Source: Rotaria sordida (lineage: Eukaryota; Rotifera; Eurotatoria; Philodinida; Philodinidae). From it: a stretch of 64,000 bases of DNA. Position 1 is the first letter of the stretch; each line of letters starts with the position of its first letter. The notes under the pieces were generated by a model. The model did not search any database, was not told the origin of the DNA, and saw only the letters and a program-made list of their open reading frames with translations. The stretch lies in the NCBI GenBank assembly GCA_905250125.1, contig CAJNOL010000183.1, positions 124,001-188,000 on the forward strand. The letters are read 5' to 3'. This document shows, piece after piece, positions 61,270 through 64,000 of the stretch. The position numbers were made by a program, and so were the translations under genes.

Positions 61270-61708
61270 ATGGTTTCATTATCAAAAAAATCTCCTGAAG
61301 AACGATTAAATATTTGTCGTAAATATTACAGAGGTATGAATGTATTTTAGTTGTCAAAATTCTGTATAAGATAAATCTCTCGTTCTTCTTCTTTTTTTGT
61401 TCTAAAAGCTGGCTTTGCTTTTTTACCACTTCTTTGGCTTATTAATGCAATTTGGTTTTATAAACAAGCTTTTAAAGTTGAACCATATCCTCAACAAGCA
61501 CAAATTCGTACATGTAAATAAAACAAAAAAGATCCTTTTATATTATATATATATATATTTGTTTTTAGATGTTATTCGAAGTGCAATTGGTACACTTATT
61601 TGGATAATTATTATCGTAGCATGGAATATAACATTTCAATTATTACGTACAAAGATGGGACCTCTTGGTGATTTTTTAACATTTGTTTATCCACGGGGAT
61701 ATTATTAA
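61270..61708 (+). CDS. PSENEN: PEN-2, gamma-secretase subunit (exons 61270-61333, 61409-61513, 61569-61708)
   Basis: The exons join to 102 residues (human PEN-2 has 101). PEN-2 is the small membrane subunit of gamma-secretase that triggers presenilin endoproteolysis and stabilises the complex, which cleaves Notch and other type I membrane proteins. Conserved blocks are [26 protein letters not shown], the loop [23 protein letters not shown] for the long helix, and GPLGDFLTF near the C-terminus. The position of the usual proline-rich end reads YPRGYY. The ATG at 61270 matches the family start. Intron phases are 1 and 1. The next gene begins 115 bases after the stop on the same strand. Confidence 0.95.
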
Positions 61709-61803
61709 TCTTTCTTTCTTTTTTGTTGTTATATTATTAAATTTCTTGTTATGTTGTCAGATAGAAATCAAGAAAAAAAAGAGTAAACTCATGTATGTAT
61801 CTT

Positions 61804-61818
61804 CTTTTTTGTTTCTAG
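61804..61818 (+). promoter_or_regulatory. Candidate trans-splice acceptor between PEN-2 and TIM14
   Basis: A pyrimidine-rich tract followed by TTTCTAG ends five bases before the TIM14 ATG, in an intergenic space of only 115 bases. No AATAAA is seen between the genes, only ATTAAA at about 61736. Spliced-leader trans-splicing and polycistronic transcripts are reported for bdelloid rotifers, so this fits an operon junction. A cis intron from an upstream leader exon is the alternative. Confidence 0.5.
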
Positions 61819-61823
61819 ATAAT

Positions 61824-62502
61824 ATGGTGAGTTTTATTTGAAGATTAAATGGAAATTAAAAAAAAAAGTTATGTTTAATAGAGTACAACAGTTTTTGTTG
61901 GTCTTAGTTTAGCTGCAATTGGATATACTGGTAGGAGATAAATTAAGTTAAAGATTATTTAATTGAATTTGTCTTAAGGACGTTATCTTGCACGATATGG
62001 AAAGTTAATTACTGAAAATTTAATGAAAACAAGTAGTATTATTGCAGAAGGACTTTCAGTAAATATCATTTACTTTGATGTTTATTAAATTAATAGAATT
62101 ATTTTTTGTTATTTTCTAGTCGAAATATTATAAAGGTGGTTTTGGTAAGACTACAACACAAAAAAAAAGAAAATAATTTTGAGATTTGATTGTTTTTCTT
62201 TATTAATAGATGCAAAAATGAATCGACGTGAAGCTGCACTTGTATTAGGTGTTAGGTATGAGTATAAAATAAAATGTTTTTATTTATATTTGCGGATTCT
62301 TTGTTTTTTTTGAAGTCCAACAATGAGTAAAACACGAATACGTGATGCTTATAGACGATTAATTATTCTCAATCATCCTGATCGAGGTAGATTGTTTGGA
62401 TTTTTAATATTAGATCTTATAATTTTGATAATAGGTGGATCACCATATATTGCTGCTAAGATTAATGAAGCAAAAGAATTATTTGAAAGTGGAGCTAAAT
62501 AA
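61824..62502 (+). CDS. DNAJC19: TIM14/Pam18-type J protein (seven exons)
   Basis: Exons 61824-61826, 61882-61930, 61979-62058, 62120-62144, 62210-62255, 62316-62386 and 62435-62502 join to 113 residues (human DNAJC19 has 116). The protein sits in the mitochondrial inner membrane and stimulates the ATPase of mitochondrial Hsp70 in the TIM23 presequence import motor. An N-terminal membrane helix ([24 protein letters not shown]) is followed by the matrix J domain with [16 protein letters not shown], the HPD motif (88-90) and [16 protein letters not shown], all diagnostic of TIM14. The first coding exon holds only the ATG, and exon 4 has 25 bases. Because the ATG follows a candidate trans-splice acceptor, this is probably the downstream gene of an operon with PEN-2. 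Confidence 0.95.
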
Positions 62503-64000
62503 ACTATAATAAATAAATGTTTACAGTAAAACTTTTGTATTTATTAAAGTTTTTCAATTTTATTTTTTTTTTGTTAACCACTTTTTGTTTTTAATAAAAT
62601 TTAGAAAAACTAGATGTGTTGCAAAGATGTTCACAGCGTCTAACGATAATAGGAAAAGTCTTTCTTCTCATTTTTGTAGCACTACAATATTTCTTAAGAA
62701 ATAATGTTTCATTTTTGAACATGTGTTTCATTTTCAATTTTAACCTATTTTACAATTAAATTTTCATAAATTTAGATATTATATTCATCACAGTTGAAAT
62801 TCATTAAGCTTTGAATTGAGTCGATTTGCTAGCGTGATAACTTTTAATCAACATTGCTTATAATTTATTTTATAAATTTAAAAAATAAGCATCAAAATGT
62901 GGTAATAAAACGAATGGTATCTCATAAAGAACGAGTCTAGTAACGATTAAATCCCTTATCTTAACTTTCAGCGTTTAATTGACATCTTTTATTTAAAAAT
63001 ATCCTTGCAATAGAGTTTAACGGCTGGTAAGATAAAGGGACGGCCGTCCGATGGACATATAAGACGACAGATGGGTACATGGTCCCCACCAAAAAAATGA
63101 ATCATACTTGTTATTGGAAAAGGAATCATCTGTGCGAAATATGTTAATTGAGAGAAGTGATAGTGAAATCCAAAGATTTCGTTATAGTCTTATCAGTGAT
63201 GAATCTAGAATTTTAGTAAATGAGGACGATCATAGTCACGAAACGTATTTTCAAGTCAAATTAGAAGTCGTATCGGTTCATTTTTGGCTGTTTTCTGCTG
63301 AGAAAATTCCAAAAATAGTTCGAAGGGAAGGAGCGATCATCCCTAATGTCTCGTTCGGAATCTGCCACTGAGCATTGTGTCCAATAAATTGATATATGAG
63401 AATGTGAAAAATCCTCCAATGGATTACAAATCTAAATGATCAAATATTCCCATCGACAGACTGTAACATACAGTTATTAACACAAATTTCTTTAGATAAA
63501 AGAGTACTGTATATTGAAAGTTATTGTTTTTTTTTATGGATCAACAGGAGGATTTTTACATTCTTTATGAATCATAATGTTCTAATTACGACTTTCCATC
63601 GGTTGGGATTGTCCCATCATATGAGTCAGGTATATTGACTCAATATATATATACGAGAATTTCTCGTTCTTTTCTGTGTGGGTGTGAGATCTGATAAGCT
63701 ATATAACCCATAGATGTCAAACAAAGATGAATTTAGGTTGGATGAGATCTAGAATTTATTTGCCGGTTGATAATAGACAGGGATCTTTTTCTAGTGATTT
63801 CAATATATTCTTAACAACTTTCTACAGCTCGTAACTTCAGTGTGCAAGTATACTTTGTAAGTTTAAAGATTTGATGAAGGGACTTTTTTTTTGTTTTATG
63901 AGATAACGAGAATCAGGTTTCATTTCGTTTAAAAAGTATTCAAATTTCTCTGACGTTTTTATATAACCTTTTTCTTTTAAACCAAATGCATCATAAAACA
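62503..64000. other. 3' flank of TIM14 and unassigned sequence
   Basis: Poly(A)-signal-like AATAAA follows the TIM14 stop (about 62510). The remainder is AT-rich. A frame at 63.1-63.37 kb has no splice partner or motif and is not called. Confidence 0.45.

Noticed and set aside
63108..63371. 87-residue frame near the window end
   Set aside because: It has no recognisable motif, no splice partner and no upstream signal.
1..64000. CRISPR arrays, bacterial operons, riboswitches
   Set aside because: The sequence is animal nuclear DNA with spliced genes. No regularly spaced direct repeats of CRISPR type were seen; the repeats found are palindromic or short-period.

Overview
The window is AT-rich eukaryotic DNA from a small-genome invertebrate. 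Every recognisable gene is animal (Rab10-like, FBXO33, class I aldolase, M13 neprilysin, intermediate filament, MPPED phosphoesterase, PEN-2, TIM14). Introns are mostly 45-90 bases with plain GT-AG ends, exons are small (down to 23 and 25 bases), and a few long introns carry repeats. Together with divergent 7TM receptors, a DUF4062-NACHT protein and a likely trans-splice acceptor between two closely packed genes, this points to a rotifer, most likely bdelloid. That assignment is an inference from gene content and architecture, not a database match.

Layout. 0.4-2.6 kb: Rab10-like GTPase (+). 3.1-5.8 kb: a 7TM receptor 3' part and the 5' part of a TJAP1/BEGAIN-type coiled-coil gene (both -), separated by a 100-N gap. 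6.5-10.4 kb: complete seven-exon FBXO33-like F-box gene (-). 10.4-14.5 kb: no gene found, one long palindrome. 14.7-16.8 kb: complete eight-exon aldolase (+). 19.4-23.4 kb: complete twelve-exon M13 family protein (-) whose zinc ligands are all replaced. 23.4-27.6 kb: mostly palindromic repeats and one doubtful short reading frame. 27.6-35.8 kb: fourteen-exon DUF4062-NACHT protein with a cysteine-rich C-terminus (-); its 3.75-kb intron contains a complete four-exon intermediate filament gene on the opposite strand. 39.4-39.8 kb: 62-residue spliced gene of unknown function (+). 43.5-44.3 kb: MPPED-family metallophosphoesterase (+). 44.3-60.3 kb: repeat-rich and gene-poor, with a decayed coding sequence, the 3' end of a second 7TM receptor beside a 10-N gap, and a 1.09-kb palindrome. 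60.3 kb: tRNA-Thr(AGU) (-). 61.3-62.5 kb: PEN-2 and TIM14/DNAJC19 head-to-tail, 115 bases apart.

The genes do not form one pathway; most are housekeeping or signalling genes. The striking features are architectural: at least eleven palindromic (foldback) elements, several inside introns of otherwise intact genes; a nested antisense gene; a likely two-gene operon; and a neprilysin relative that has kept its full reading frame and lost its chemistry. All exon structures were assembled by hand by matching splice sites, reading phase and family similarity. The sum of exons is a multiple of three in every complete gene.
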